From positions 1,302,001 through 1,366,000 of the forward strand of contig NZ_CP180001.1 in assembly GCF_047528295.1 (NCBI RefSeq): a stretch of 64,000 nt of DNA, given 5' to 3'. Position numbers and translations under genes: made by a program. The stretch comes from Peptacetobacter sp900550335 (GTDB lineage Bacteria; Bacillota; Clostridia; Peptostreptococcales; Peptostreptococcaceae). Under the pieces are notes generated by a model. That model saw only the letters and a program-made list of their open reading frames with translations. It was not told where the DNA came from and made no database searches. Shown piece after piece: positions 54,241 to 63,584 of this stretch (positions within the stretch are counted from its first letter, which is position 1; each line of letters starts with the position of its first letter).

Positions 54241-55184
54241 TGTATAATGGAGAGCCTAAAAGACCTATATTTTTAGAAAGTATAAAAGTAGATACTATAT
54301 GGGGAAATGGCAATATAAGCAAATCAAGAGGATATGATAAAAATTACGGAACTTGGTGGGAAATATCGGCAAATAAGAAGAGTGCAAATACAATAAAAAA
54401 CTATGACACGGATAAAAATTTTTATGAATTTATAAAAGAAGATGAAAATTCAATACTAGGAGAGGGATATACTCTCCATGAAATGTTAAGACTAGGATAT
54501 TTAGATACAATAGATTCTTTAAGCATACAAGTTCATCCAGAGGATGAATATGCAATGAAAAATTCAGACGACTTTGGGAAAAAGGAAAGTTGGTATATAA
54601 TAGATTCCAAGCCAGGTGCGGAATTAGTTGCAGGTAATACTACAGATGATGTAAAGATTATAAAAGAAGCTTTTGAAAATGGAACTCTTGAAAAATATCT
54701 AAAAAAATGGGAAGTTTCAAAAGGCGACTTTATAACTATTCCAGCAGGGATGATACATGCCTTAGGACGGGATATACTTGCCCTTGAAATAGGAACAAAC
54801 TCAGATACTACCTATAGATTTTATGACTATAATAGAACGGATAAAAATGGCAAAAAAAGAGAACTGCATGTAAAAGAATCATTTGATGTTGTAGATTTTT
54901 CTAAACAACCAGAATTTATTAAATGTGAGGAAAAGAGTAGAAGGCTTATAGATTCTGAGGAATATGTAATAGATGAGTTATACTTAGAAGAAAATAAGGA
55001 AATAATATTAGATAAGCATTTTTGTGTAGTGTCTAATATAGGAGAAGATTGTATAATAGAATGGTGTGGAGAAAAAATAGTTCTTCCAAAATATGATAGT
55101 GTATTTGTTCCATATGCATCTAAAAAAATATGCATAGAAAAGGGAGCACACGTACTTATTAGTCAACCAGGAAAGGAGATATAA
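54240..55184 (+). CDS. manA: Mannose-6-phosphate isomerase, class I
   Basis: This zinc enzyme interconverts mannose-6-phosphate and fructose-6-phosphate. The 314-residue protein has the cupin metal motifs SIQVHPEDEYA and IPAGMIHALG, and GTWWEIS near residue 36, with the length of the short Bacillus-type enzyme. It is translationally coupled to deoC, and the next gene starts 5 nt after its stop. Confidence 0.92.
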   Translation: MYNGEPKRPIFLESIKVDTIWGNGNISKSRGYDKNYGTWWEISANKKSANTIKNYDTDKNFYEFIKEDENSILGEGYTLHEMLRLGYLDTIDSLSIQVHPEDEYAMKNSDDFGKKESWYIIDSKPGAELVAGNTTDDVKIIKEAFENGTLEKYLKKWEVSKGDFITIPAGMIHALGRDILALEIGTNSDTTYRFYDYNRTDKNGKKRELHVKESFDVVDFSKQPEFIKCEEKSRRLIDSEEYVIDELYLEENKEIILDKHFCVVSNIGEDCIIEWCGEKIVLPKYDSVFVPYASKKICIEKGAHVLISQPGKEI

Positions 55185-55188
55185 TTTT

Positions 55189-56061
55189 ATGAAAAAAACA
55201 ATACTTGTAACAGGGGCTAGAGGATATATAGCTAGTTATGTTCAAAATCTTAATAAAGAAAAATTTAACTGGATAAGAATGACTAGAGAGGAAGCAGATT
55301 TTTCAAATCCAGATGATGTACAAAAATTTGTTGAAGCTCAGGATTTTGATATATGTTTCCATACAGCAGCGATTGCAGCAACAGTTGCATGTGAGGAAAA
55401 TCCAGAGCTTGCAAATAAGATAAATGTTGAATCTACAAAGAGAATAGTAGATGCTTGTAAAAAGAAAAATGCTAAATTAGTTTTCTGTTCAACAGAGCAG
55501 ATATTTAATGGGAAAGAAAATCATGGGCCTTTTAATGAAGAGGAAGAGTACAATGCTGTAACAGTATATGGACAGAATAAAATAGACTGTGAAAAATATA
55601 TAGAGGAAAGTGGTGTAGATGCGGTTATCCTTAGACTTTCTTGGATGCTAGGTCTATCATTTGCAGGGGTAAAAGCAAATCCAAGCTTAGTTAAAACTGT
55701 TTTTAATGCTGTATTATATCAGAAGCCAACTTTATTTACTTGTAATGAAAAAAGAGGGATTACATATGCAAAATATTTAGCAGAGCAGTTTGATAAGATA
55801 ACAGAGCTTCCTTGTGGAATATACAATGTATCATCTTCAAATGATATGACTACATACGAATGTGCATGTTTGGCTGCCAGAAAGATGGGAATATCTGAGG
55901 AAAATATAGAAAAATATATCCTACCTAACAAAGAAAGATATAGTGATAGATTCCGTGATTATAGATTAGACAATAAAAAGATTGAAGATATGGGAATTAA
56001 ATTTGGAGATTTTGAATCTGGATTAGAAGATATATTAAAAGATTTTTCGCTATTAAAATAA
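55189..56061 (+). CDS. RmlD-like NAD(P)-dependent sugar nucleotide reductase/epimerase
   Basis: The 290-residue protein is a short-chain dehydrogenase of the extended type: N-terminal ILVTGARGYIASYV, HTAAIAATVACEENP, FCSTEQIFNG and the catalytic YGQNKIDCEKYI (YxxxK). It resembles dTDP-4-dehydrorhamnose reductase (RmlD), but rmlABC are not near, so the substrate is open. Third gene of the GntR-flanked operon. Confidence 0.8.
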   Translation: MKKTILVTGARGYIASYVQNLNKEKFNWIRMTREEADFSNPDDVQKFVEAQDFDICFHTAAIAATVACEENPELANKINVESTKRIVDACKKKNAKLVFCSTEQIFNGKENHGPFNEEEEYNAVTVYGQNKIDCEKYIEESGVDAVILRLSWMLGLSFAGVKANPSLVKTVFNAVLYQKPTLFTCNEKRGITYAKYLAEQFDKITELPCGIYNVSSSNDMTTYECACLAARKMGISEENIEKYILPNKERYSDRFRDYRLDNKKIEDMGIKFGDFESGLEDILKDFSLLK

Positions 56062-56073
56062 TTAAAGTATTTA

Positions 56074-56103
56074 AAAGGGACCTCAAAAGAGGTTTCTTTT
56101 TTT
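56074..56103 (+). terminator. Terminator after the RmlD-like gene
   Basis: Stem GGACCTC/GAGGTTTC with a T-run; ends the deoC operon. Confidence 0.75.
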
Positions 56104-56210
56104 GTGGAAATCTTCAAGAATTTTTAAAAAATTTCAAAATTGTTACCACTTATATTGATATTAATATGATAAAATAAATTAACTAAATAATGTGTACGGA
56201 GGGGATCTGT

Positions 56211-57473
56211 ATGAGAAAAGAAAATTATAAAGATGAAATAAATTATTCAGAAGAACAATCAAAATTAGATAGAAAAAGAGATCCAGCAATAGATTATAGT
56301 TATGAAAATAAAGGGAGTATTTTTAGAAAAATAGCTAAAGAAAGAACTGAAAAAAAGATGCATAAAGAAGGTCATTTAGGAGCTGTGAAAGATAAAACAG
56401 ATAACTATTCTGGATATAGCTCAGAGTCATATTCAAATAATAATACAAGTGATTATTATGAAGATACGGACGATTACAATGAAGATAAGAATGAATCAAG
56501 TACTTTTAATAAGGCTAAGTCTTGGGTAGAAAAGAATGCAAGTAAAGAGTCAATAGAGATATTTAATAATTTAAAGAAAGAATATAAAAACACACAAAAG
56601 AATCTTCAAAATAGTAGAGCTAATGAGCTTTATGATGAAGAAGGAAGTTATTCAAATAAAAAAACTAAGTCAAATGGGTATAAAGTTTGTAAAAAATGTG
56701 GAACTCAGATGTACAAAGATTCAAAGGTATGCCCTAGATGTGGTGAAGAGAAAAATACAAACGAAACAGCAGGTTTTATAATATCTAAAATATTTAAATT
56801 AATAATTATTGTAGTTGTTATAAATATTGTAATAGGTGCTGCATCATTTATTTTTAATAGTGACGAAGATATATCTTATGAAGAGGAAATTTCAAATGAA
56901 GAAGTATCAAGTGAAGAGCCATATATAGATTATGCGGAGTATTCAAAACCTTTGAAGCTAAAATATAATGTAAACTCTAAGGATGTTTTAAAAATAGACA
57001 AAGAAAAATTCGAAGTTGGCAAGGAAATACCAGCAGGAGAGTATATGTTTGTAAAAAATGAAGGGACTAGCCTAGGAAGTATAAAAATATTCACAGAAAA
57101 TGATAAAAGCAATCCTGAATTATTAGAAACAGTACATAGAAACTACTATGTTAAATTGGAAGAAGGAGATACTGTAGAATTAAGAGCAGGAACTTTATAC
57201 AAGGCAGATCAAGTAGAATTAGATATGTCAGATGAAAATAATCTAAAATCTGGTATGTACAGACTAGGAAAAGATGTAGGAGATGCGTTTACTATAGATG
57301 GTAATAGCAAAACATACTATGCTGTATTGGATGAGAATAATGTCATAATAACAAATGGATTTGTAGATGATGGCCCATTCTTTATGGATAAAACATTTAT
57401 AGAAGATTCATCTACTCAAGGTGAGGTTGCTAAATACATATATGTAAGCAATGGAATAATTGTTCCAGAATAA
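56211..57473 (+). CDS. Zinc-ribbon membrane protein of unknown function
   Basis: The 420-residue protein has a charged, low-complexity N-terminal region (1-150), a zinc ribbon CKKCGTQMYKDSKVCPRCG (about 160-178), one membrane helix (about 190-215), an acidic linker, and an extracellular-looking C-terminal part with repeated units such as IPAGEYMFVKNEG and LKSGMYRLGKDVG. ATG 56211 follows GGAGGGG. No family function is recognised. A terminator follows, so it appears monocistronic. Confidence 0.75.
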   Translation: MRKENYKDEINYSEEQSKLDRKRDPAIDYSYENKGSIFRKIAKERTEKKMHKEGHLGAVKDKTDNYSGYSSESYSNNNTSDYYEDTDDYNEDKNESSTFNKAKSWVEKNASKESIEIFNNLKKEYKNTQKNLQNSRANELYDEEGSYSNKKTKSNGYKVCKKCGTQMYKDSKVCPRCGEEKNTNETAGFIISKIFKLIIIVVVINIVIGAASFIFNSDEDISYEEEISNEEVSSEEPYIDYAEYSKPLKLKYNVNSKDVLKIDKEKFEVGKEIPAGEYMFVKNEGTSLGSIKIFTENDKSNPELLETVHRNYYVKLEEGDTVELRAGTLYKADQVELDMSDENNLKSGMYRLGKDVGDAFTIDGNSKTYYAVLDENNVIITNGFVDDGPFFMDKTFIEDSSTQGEVAKYIYVSNGIIVPE

Positions 57474-57555
57474 AATATTAAAAAAGAAACATTAAAAAAT
57501 AAAATATTGAAAATATTAAAGAGGAAATATTAAAATAAAATTTAATAAATTAATG

Positions 57556-57593
57556 AAAAATGGGCTGTTGCAAATAATGCACAGCCCATTTTT
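57556..57593 (+). terminator. Terminator after the zinc-ribbon gene
   Basis: Stem AAATGGGCTGT/ACAGCCCATTT with an additional TGC/GC part and a T-run. Confidence 0.82.
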
Positions 57594-57644
57594 CGCTTAA
57601 TACAAACAAAATAAAAAGGTTTAAAAAAAATGAAAAAATTAAAA

Positions 57645-57854
57645 TTATATAAGATAACCCATTCTTAGATTTTCTTCTATTTCAAGATATTCTAAGAATG
57701 AAACGAAATCTTCGTCTCCAACTAAAAGCGAACACTGTCTGTATTTTTCTAAGAAAGAATCTAGGTCAGAGAAAAGTTCCACTGCCTTTCTTATTTCAAA
57801 ATCACTCATCATAGCTTCTAAAGATGAGTTGTCCAATGTATTTATGTGTTTCAT
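57645..57854 (-). CDS. Small acidic protein of unknown function
   Basis: A 69-residue, mostly helical, acidic protein (FEIRKAVELFSDLDSFLEKY, FVSFLEYLEIEENL). GGAGG lies 8 nt before its ATG, which supports translation. No family is recognised; it may be a small regulatory or partner protein. An inverted repeat lies upstream at 57888-57904. Confidence 0.6.
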   Translation of the reverse strand: MKHINTLDNSSLEAMMSDFEIRKAVELFSDLDSFLEKYRQCSLLVGDEDFVSFLEYLEIEENLRMGYLI

Positions 57855-57887
57855 AAAAATCGCCTCCGTATCTTCTTTTGTTTTACT

Positions 57888-57904
57888 TTATACTTAAAGT
57901 ATAA
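57888..57904. repeat. Inverted repeat between two divergent genes
   Basis: TTATACTT-A-AAGTATAA, 8-bp arms with a single central base. It lies 34 nt before the start of the small minus-strand gene. Candidate operator. Confidence 0.4.
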
Positions 57905-58051
57905 CTTCTATTGGTGCAGTATAATGTTACGAAAGAAAAAAGGTTAAAAATTTTTCAAAAAAATTATTCTGTATAAATCTTGAAAAACATTGTATATTAG
58001 AGATAGTTATATATTATAAATAATTATTTTTTAAAGAGAGGAACAAGTGTA

Positions 58052-58996
58052 ATGGGAAAAATCGGTACAGCGCTTAATATGGTAATGCTACTTCAAAGTA
58101 ATGGAAAAATGAAACTCGATGAAATAGCTAGGGAATTAGAAGTTAGTAAAAGGCAAGTGCAAGAATATAAGAGTGAGCTTGAACAAGCAGGTATATTTAT
58201 TGATTCGCAGAGTGGGAAATATGGGGGATATTCTATAGCTCCTGAAAGTATATATTTTTCTGCTTCACTAAGAGAAATGGATTTAGGAATATTAGATAGG
58301 GTAGCGGACTTTCTTACAGAGTCAAATAATATGTACTCTAAGGAATACAAAAATTCTATAAATAGGATAAAGTCTAATTTTAAGTTAAAAAACTGTGAAG
58401 ACGAAAATATGAAATATTTCTATATATATCCTGGATGTAGTTTAACTCAGGAAAAAGATAGAGAAATAAGCAGGCAAATATCAGATGCTTATGCTGTAAA
58501 GAAAAAAATGAAAATAGAGTACAAGTCTATAAAATCTGGAATTTCTGAAAGAATAGTACATCCTTATGGATTTTATAGTTATCAGTCAGATACGTATTTA
58601 ATTGCCTATTGTGAAAAAAGAAAGGCTATAAGAGATTTTAAAATATGTAGAATAAAAAATTTAGAGATTTTAGATGAAAGATATGTTATTGACGAAGATT
58701 TTAAAATTGGAGAATATACAAAAAATTCTATAGGTAATTTTAAAGGCGATGAGATAGACATTCACCTTATTATAAGAGAGCCATTTGCAACGGTTGTCAG
58801 TGAAAAAAGATGGAGTTCTAAGCAGACTATTAAAGAACTTGAAGACGGAAGTATAGATTTTAAAGCTAGAATGATGGGATATGAGCAGATAAAAAACTGG
58901 ATTCTTGGAATGGGGCCTAGTGTGACTGTTCTTAGCCCAGAGAATCTTGTAGAGGATATAAGAAAAGATATTAATAAAATGATGAAAGTATATTAA
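58052..58996 (+). CDS. HTH and WYL domain transcriptional regulator
   Basis: The 314-residue protein has an N-terminal winged helix (about 1-60, KMKLDEIARELEVSKRQVQ) and a WYL domain (about 140-225) that includes RIVHPYGFYSYQSDTYLIAY and RKAIRDFKICRI, then a C-terminal WCX-like segment. WYL domains are thought to sense nucleic acids or ligands. Its target is unknown; the divergent small gene is a candidate. Confidence 0.88.
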   Translation: MGKIGTALNMVMLLQSNGKMKLDEIARELEVSKRQVQEYKSELEQAGIFIDSQSGKYGGYSIAPESIYFSASLREMDLGILDRVADFLTESNNMYSKEYKNSINRIKSNFKLKNCEDENMKYFYIYPGCSLTQEKDREISRQISDAYAVKKKMKIEYKSIKSGISERIVHPYGFYSYQSDTYLIAYCEKRKAIRDFKICRIKNLEILDERYVIDEDFKIGEYTKNSIGNFKGDEIDIHLIIREPFATVVSEKRWSSKQTIKELEDGSIDFKARMMGYEQIKNWILGMGPSVTVLSPENLVEDIRKDINKMMKVY

Positions 58997-59089
58997 TCTA
59001 AAAAATAGACAAGTCGAAAAATAAATAAGTTCAAAAGTAGATAATTATATAAAAAATAGATAAGTGTATTATAAATAGATAAAGGCTGT

Positions 59090-59113
59090 TGTAATTTTGC
59101 AACAGCCTTATTG
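59090..59113 (+). terminator. Terminator between the WYL and GNAT genes
   Basis: Stem AAGGCTGTTG/CAACAGCCTT with a TAATTTTG-type loop. It can act for both convergent genes, but T-runs are short. Confidence 0.65.
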
Positions 59114-59175
59114 TATGTAGAAAACAATTGTAGATAGAAAACCTTTAGTTTTACTAAGGTTAATTTAAAAAAGAA

Positions 59176-60201
59176 TTAATTATCTTTTGAAAGATTGTGT
59201 ATAAGTTTCCAAGCGTATTTTGTATCTTTTTCAAAATCTTCTTTAGAAGAACCCCAATTTTTAGGCATTTCACCGAAATATGGCTCAAATCCAAATTTTG
59301 AGTATATATTTAAAGCTTTGTAACTTGATACCTGAGATGTTAGGTAGATATAATCTTTAAATCCAAGCTCGTTAAATGTGTCCAAAGCCAATGATACTAG
59401 ACATTTTGCAAGGCCTAAACCTTGATATTCTTTAGATACAGCCACCCAATGTATTCTTTGAAGTGTTTTTCCAAAATGATTTCCGTCCCAAATAGATGCA
59501 GTTGCTATATTTTTGCCTTCTTCATTTTGAATAAAGAAACATTTTTTATAAACATCGTCGCTTCCGTCTAAAAAAGTATCATTAAAACATTTTAGAGCAG
59601 CCTCTAAATTTTCGAATTGTTCTAAATCAGTTTGTATTTTTGCCCAATCTTTTTCGTATCCGTCTTTATATTTTACTACAGAAAAACCTTCAGGCAATTC
59701 AAAGTGAGGATATTCTGTTGGGTTATTTTTTCCCATTAATACTTTTATATTTTTAAATTTATTGTATTCCATCTCAACATGCGGTATTCCTGCTTCCATA
59801 TACACATCAGACACAGGTTTAAATCCACATTTTGCATAAAGAGAGCAAACATACTCCTGAGCAGAAAGTGATATACTATCTTCTTTTAAAGTATCAGTTA
59901 TAAATTTTACAGCATTATCTACCATTTTCTTTGCTAAACCAGATCTTCTGTATTCTTTTAAAACTAAAACCCTTCCAATACCTGTATTTTCATAGTGGCT
60001 AAATTCTTTTGGAATTATTCTTAAATAAGCGATTATCTTATCTTTGTCGTATGAAAACATATGATATGATACCTTATCAGTATCATCAAAGTCGTTTACC
60101 TCAAATACATGCTGCTCACATGCAAAAACCTCATATCTTGCTTTTGCTATTTCATAAAATTCTTCTAAGCTAAGTTCTTTAAAATGCTTTATCTTAAACA
60201 A
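59176..60201 (-). CDS. Tandem GNAT acetyltransferase-domain protein
   Basis: The 341-residue protein carries two GNAT domains. The N-terminal one (about 1-145) looks like the ElaA subtype and has the acetyl-CoA loop RVLVLKEYRRSGLAKKMV. The C-terminal one (about 170-335) has HWVAVSKEYQGLGLAKCLV and a C-terminal IYSKFGFEPYF. TTG 60201 is preferred, 9 nt from AGGAG; the TTG at 60210 touches that site. Substrates are unknown. Confidence 0.82.
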   Translation of the reverse strand: MFKIKHFKELSLEEFYEIAKARYEVFACEQHVFEVNDFDDTDKVSYHMFSYDKDKIIAYLRIIPKEFSHYENTGIGRVLVLKEYRRSGLAKKMVDNAVKFITDTLKEDSISLSAQEYVCSLYAKCGFKPVSDVYMEAGIPHVEMEYNKFKNIKVLMGKNNPTEYPHFELPEGFSVVKYKDGYEKDWAKIQTDLEQFENLEAALKCFNDTFLDGSDDVYKKCFFIQNEEGKNIATASIWDGNHFGKTLQRIHWVAVSKEYQGLGLAKCLVSLALDTFNELGFKDYIYLTSQVSSYKALNIYSKFGFEPYFGEMPKNWGSSKEDFEKDTKYAWKLIHNLSKDN

Positions 60202-60354
60202 AAATATCAACTCCTATTTTATTAGTTTTTCTAAATTATACCATATTAATAAAAAATACAGAAATATCAGATTACTAAATTAAAAAATTGGATTAAAAAA
60301 TATGGCAGAGTATGTTATTATATTAAATGACATTCAGAAGAGGAGAGGGAAAAA

Positions 60355-60849
60355 ATGTTAAATACTTTGACTACAATAATTTGTGCCTTACCAGTTATGT
60401 ACCAGTTTATAGAATTGGTAACAAATAAAAAAAATCTTAAACAGGAAAAATTTAATAATACTTTAAAGTATAGAGTACACTATCAGAAGTTTTTCCTATT
60501 AGCTATGGGAGCTTTTGGGCTTGCAGGTGTTATAATGACTGCTAGATTTGGTATGGAAAAAGCATCAACACCTAGATTAGTTATAAGTTGTATAATAGCT
60601 GTTATCTTTATTAAATTCTTAATGATGAAAAAATGGAGAATAGAAATAGAAAAAGACGGTATAGAAATAGTAAATCTTTTTGGTAAAAAATCTATTCCAT
60701 ATAGTGAAATAGATAGCATGAAATGTGAAGAATCTAAAAAAATAATCTACTCAGGTGGTAAAAAAGTAGCTACAATAGCAGATACTGTAATAGGATTTAA
60801 TGAAATAATGAAGATTCTTAAAAGAAAAAAAGTTAGAATAGATTATTAA
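60355..60849 (+). CDS. Membrane protein of unknown function (PH-like C-terminal domain)
   Basis: The 164-residue protein has a short N-terminal hydrophobic segment, two membrane helices (about 45-65 and 72-92) and a soluble C-terminus (95-160, KKWRIEIEKDGIEIVNLFGK) resembling bacterial PH-like domains. GAGAGGG precedes the ATG. No function is recognised. A terminator follows. Confidence 0.65.
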   Translation: MLNTLTTIICALPVMYQFIELVTNKKNLKQEKFNNTLKYRVHYQKFFLLAMGAFGLAGVIMTARFGMEKASTPRLVISCIIAVIFIKFLMMKKWRIEIEKDGIEIVNLFGKKSIPYSEIDSMKCEESKKIIYSGGKKVATIADTVIGFNEIMKILKRKKVRIDY

Positions 60850-60888
60850 ATATCTAATAACATATTATCAAATATCAGAGTTTATAGA

Positions 60889-60913
60889 GGAGGCTTTTAA
60901 AGTCTCCTTTTTT
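60889..60913 (+). terminator. Terminator after the membrane-protein gene
   Basis: Stem GGAGGCTTT/AAAGTCTCC (one G-T pair) followed by T. Confidence 0.75.
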
Positions 60914-61016
60914 GATTATCTAAAATTTGTCTGTAAATTTATTGGGATTGGTGTTATACTATCTACTATGCTTTGAATAACAAATAAATTTAATTACTAA
61001 TAAAGGGGGAGAGAAT

Positions 61017-62024
61017 TTGAACAAAACTAAAAAACTTACTGAAGCGTCGTTATTAACTGCTATATTTGTAGTTGTTACGATTATATCTGTAGGAAGTGGT
61101 ATAGGATATGGGATATATTTAGATTATATTGTTCCATTATTCTACTTTATAATATATTTAAAATGTGGATCAAAATATACTGTTTTATCGGCGGTATCAG
61201 GTCTTACTATTGTATTTGTAGTGTTAGGTAATCCTGGAACTGCTATATGGGCAAGCCAAGGAATTATCTTAGGAATATTATGTGGTATACTTTCTGAAAA
61301 GAAAACTAGTCTGATGGACGATTTACTTCTTGGAACACTTATAGGCTCTATAATAATGATATTTATAGATATATATGCCTCAAAACTAATAGGATATAGC
61401 TTCATACAGGATTTTAAGGAAACTATAGCTTATATGGCAAAATACATGACTAAAAATGTTCCAGCCTTTAATAATTTCCCACCAGAATTTATACAAAATT
61501 ACTTTAGTACTGTGTTCTATGTTTCTATAACTTTAATACCACTGGGAACAGTTGTAGGAGTTTATATAATAGGATTATTTGCAGGAAAGAGATTAAACAT
61601 TCTTAAAGGGGAAACAAAGAAAAAATATAATATAATAAGACATTTTGGGACTTTTTCTAGAATGACTTACTGCTCTAGAAATTTATTTTATTTACTAGTT
61701 ATTTACACAATGTCGTTTAGTTTAATGAATAAATACGGAATAAAGACAAACATGGCTTATATCGACACAATAATGAACTGTTTCTACTATTCTGGACTTT
61801 ATTTCTTGATAAGAGATTCTGTAGCAGGAATACAGGGATACATGCTTTCTAAAGGAAAGAGCATGGGACAGGTGAGATTATTTACATTATTATACCTATT
61901 TATGCTTATAAGTTATTTCTGGGTGGCAGCTATTGTAGCTATAATATACTTTATGACAATAGATATGAAGTACGGTCTTAGAGAGATTTATGGTGAAAAA
62001 TTGGGTACTCTATTGACAAATTAA
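61017..62024 (+). CDS. DUF2232/YybS-like membrane protein
   Basis: The 335-residue polytopic protein has about eight hydrophobic helices and a basic start (MNKTKKLTEASLLTAIF), typical of the YybS/DUF2232 family that often resembles ECF-transporter S components at its N-terminus. Start TTG 61017 follows AAGGGGGA. The 3' end carries the predicted tyrS promoter. Confidence 0.78.
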   Translation: MNKTKKLTEASLLTAIFVVVTIISVGSGIGYGIYLDYIVPLFYFIIYLKCGSKYTVLSAVSGLTIVFVVLGNPGTAIWASQGIILGILCGILSEKKTSLMDDLLLGTLIGSIIMIFIDIYASKLIGYSFIQDFKETIAYMAKYMTKNVPAFNNFPPEFIQNYFSTVFYVSITLIPLGTVVGVYIIGLFAGKRLNILKGETKKKYNIIRHFGTFSRMTYCSRNLFYLLVIYTMSFSLMNKYGIKTNMAYIDTIMNCFYYSGLYFLIRDSVAGIQGYMLSKGKSMGQVRLFTLLYLFMLISYFWVAAIVAIIYFMTIDMKYGLREIYGEKLGTLLTN

Positions 62025-62042
62025 GCGAAAAGACATATATTA
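62014..62042 (+). promoter_or_regulatory. Predicted tyrS promoter
   Basis: TTGACA (62014-62019), 17 nt and TATATT (62037-62042), overlapping the end of the DUF2232 gene. Confidence 0.6.
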
Positions 62043-62084
62043 TAAATATATACGAAAAAATTGATGTTTTAATTTAATTAACAA

Positions 62085-62340
62085 AGGCTTAGAAGAAAAG
62101 AGTAGGATTTATAGGATTTTCAGAGAGCTCCAGGTTGGTGTGATGGAGTAGTTTTGTATATCTGAAGTACATTTTGGAGCCGCTTACCTGAAATAGTAGT
62201 AGGGTTTGACGATTTGCATACGTTATAATGCAGTGTCTATTATTTTGACACACTGAGTCGGATATTGTGAGGTATCCGAGAATTAAGGTGGTAACACGAG
62301 AGGTATCTCCCGTCCTTTTTATTAGGGCGGGAGTTTTTTT
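62085..62340 (+). promoter_or_regulatory. T-box leader of tyrS, tyrosine (UAC) specifier
   Basis: A full T-box leader lies before tyrS. Stem I has GAGAGCTCCAGGTTGGTGTGA, the specifier context GAAG-TAC-ATT gives UAC (62168-62170), the T-box AAGGTGGTAACACGAG is at 62285-62300, and terminator CTCCCGTCC/GGGCGGGAG with T-run at 62307-62338. UAC is the tyrosine codon, matching the gene. Low charged tRNA-Tyr would favour readthrough. Confidence 0.92.
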
Positions 62341-62368
62341 GTTTAAAAAATTTTTAGGAGGAAAAATT

Positions 62369-63583
62369 ATGAGTATATCTAAAATATCTGTGGACGAACA
62401 GATGAAGATCATAATGAAAGGTGTAGATAGTCTTATAGATGAGAAAGACCTTAAAGAAAAATTAACTAAAGCACAGAAAGAGGACAAACCACTTGTAATA
62501 AAATTAGGTCTTGACCCAAGTGCTCCAGACATCCACTTAGGACATACAGTTGTTCTTAGAAAAATGAAACAGCTTCAGGACTTAGGTCATCAGGTAGTAA
62601 TAATAATAGGTGACTTCACTGGTAAAATAGGTGACCCAACTGGAAAATCTAAAACTAGAAAAGCATTAACTACTGAACAGGTTCTTGAAAATGCAAAAAC
62701 TTATCAGGAACAGATATTCAAAGTATTAGATAAAGATAAAACTATAGTAAGATACAACAGCGAATGGTTAGGAAAATTAAACTTTGAAGAAGTTATAAAA
62801 TTAGCAGCTACAATAACTGTTGCAAGAATGCTTGAAAGAGAAGATTTCAAGAAAAGATACGAAGGACAGATGCCAATATCAGTTCACGAATTCTTCTATC
62901 CTTTAATGCAGGCATACGATTCTATAGCAATAGATGCTGATATAGAACTTGGTGGTACTGACCAGAGATTCAACCTTTTAATGGGTAGATCACTTCAGAG
63001 AGAATTCGATAAAGAATCTCAGGTAGTTATAATGATGCCTTTACTAGAAGGTCTTGATGGTGTAAACAAAATGTCTAAATCATTAGGAAACTACATAGGA
63101 ATAGATGAAGAAGCAGGACTTATGTACCAGAAAGCTATGGAAGTACCAGATGAATTAATAATAAAATACTACAACTTAGTAACAGACGTTCATCCAGATG
63201 CTGTAGCTGAAATAGAAGCTAAATTAGAAGATGGAGCTAATCCAAGAGATATAAAAATGGGACTAGCTAAAGAAATAGTTACTTTATACCATGGAGAAGA
63301 AAAAGCTCAGGAAGCAGAAAACAGATTCAAGAGTGTATTCCAGAAAGGTAATATACCAGATGATATACTAACTGTTGAAGCTGCTGCGGCTGATTTAGAT
63401 ATAGCTGGTATAGCTGTTGAAAATAAATTAGTTCCAAGTAAGAGTGAAATAAGAAGACTTGCTAAACAGGGTGGAGTAAAAGTTAACGGAGAAAAAGTTA
63501 ATGATTTAAATGCTGTTGAAGCAGAAGGTGAACTAGTTATACAGATAGGTAAAAAGAAATTCATAAAAATAGTTGTAAAATAA
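62369..63583 (+). CDS. tyrS: Tyrosine-tRNA ligase
   Basis: This class I synthetase charges tRNA-Tyr. The 404-residue protein has DPSAPDIHLGHTVVLRKM (HIGH motif as HLGH), IGDFTGKIGDPTGKS, LGGTDQRFNLLMGR and the KMSKS motif in VNKMSKSLGN, then a C-terminal S4 RNA-binding domain (SEIRRLAKQGGVKVNGEKV). The signature is that of the TyrZ subgroup. ATG 62369 follows TAGGAGG; the longer frame from 62267 overlaps the T-box. Strong CAG bias indicates high expression. Confidence 0.96.
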   Translation: MSISKISVDEQMKIIMKGVDSLIDEKDLKEKLTKAQKEDKPLVIKLGLDPSAPDIHLGHTVVLRKMKQLQDLGHQVVIIIGDFTGKIGDPTGKSKTRKALTTEQVLENAKTYQEQIFKVLDKDKTIVRYNSEWLGKLNFEEVIKLAATITVARMLEREDFKKRYEGQMPISVHEFFYPLMQAYDSIAIDADIELGGTDQRFNLLMGRSLQREFDKESQVVIMMPLLEGLDGVNKMSKSLGNYIGIDEEAGLMYQKAMEVPDELIIKYYNLVTDVHPDAVAEIEAKLEDGANPRDIKMGLAKEIVTLYHGEEKAQEAENRFKSVFQKGNIPDDILTVEAAAADLDIAGIAVENKLVPSKSEIRRLAKQGGVKVNGEKVNDLNAVEAEGELVIQIGKKKFIKIVVK

Positions 63584-63584
63584 A

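Noticed and set aside
62267..62368. Extended tyrS frame
   Set aside because: It runs through the T-box and terminator; ATG 62369 has a strong ribosome site.
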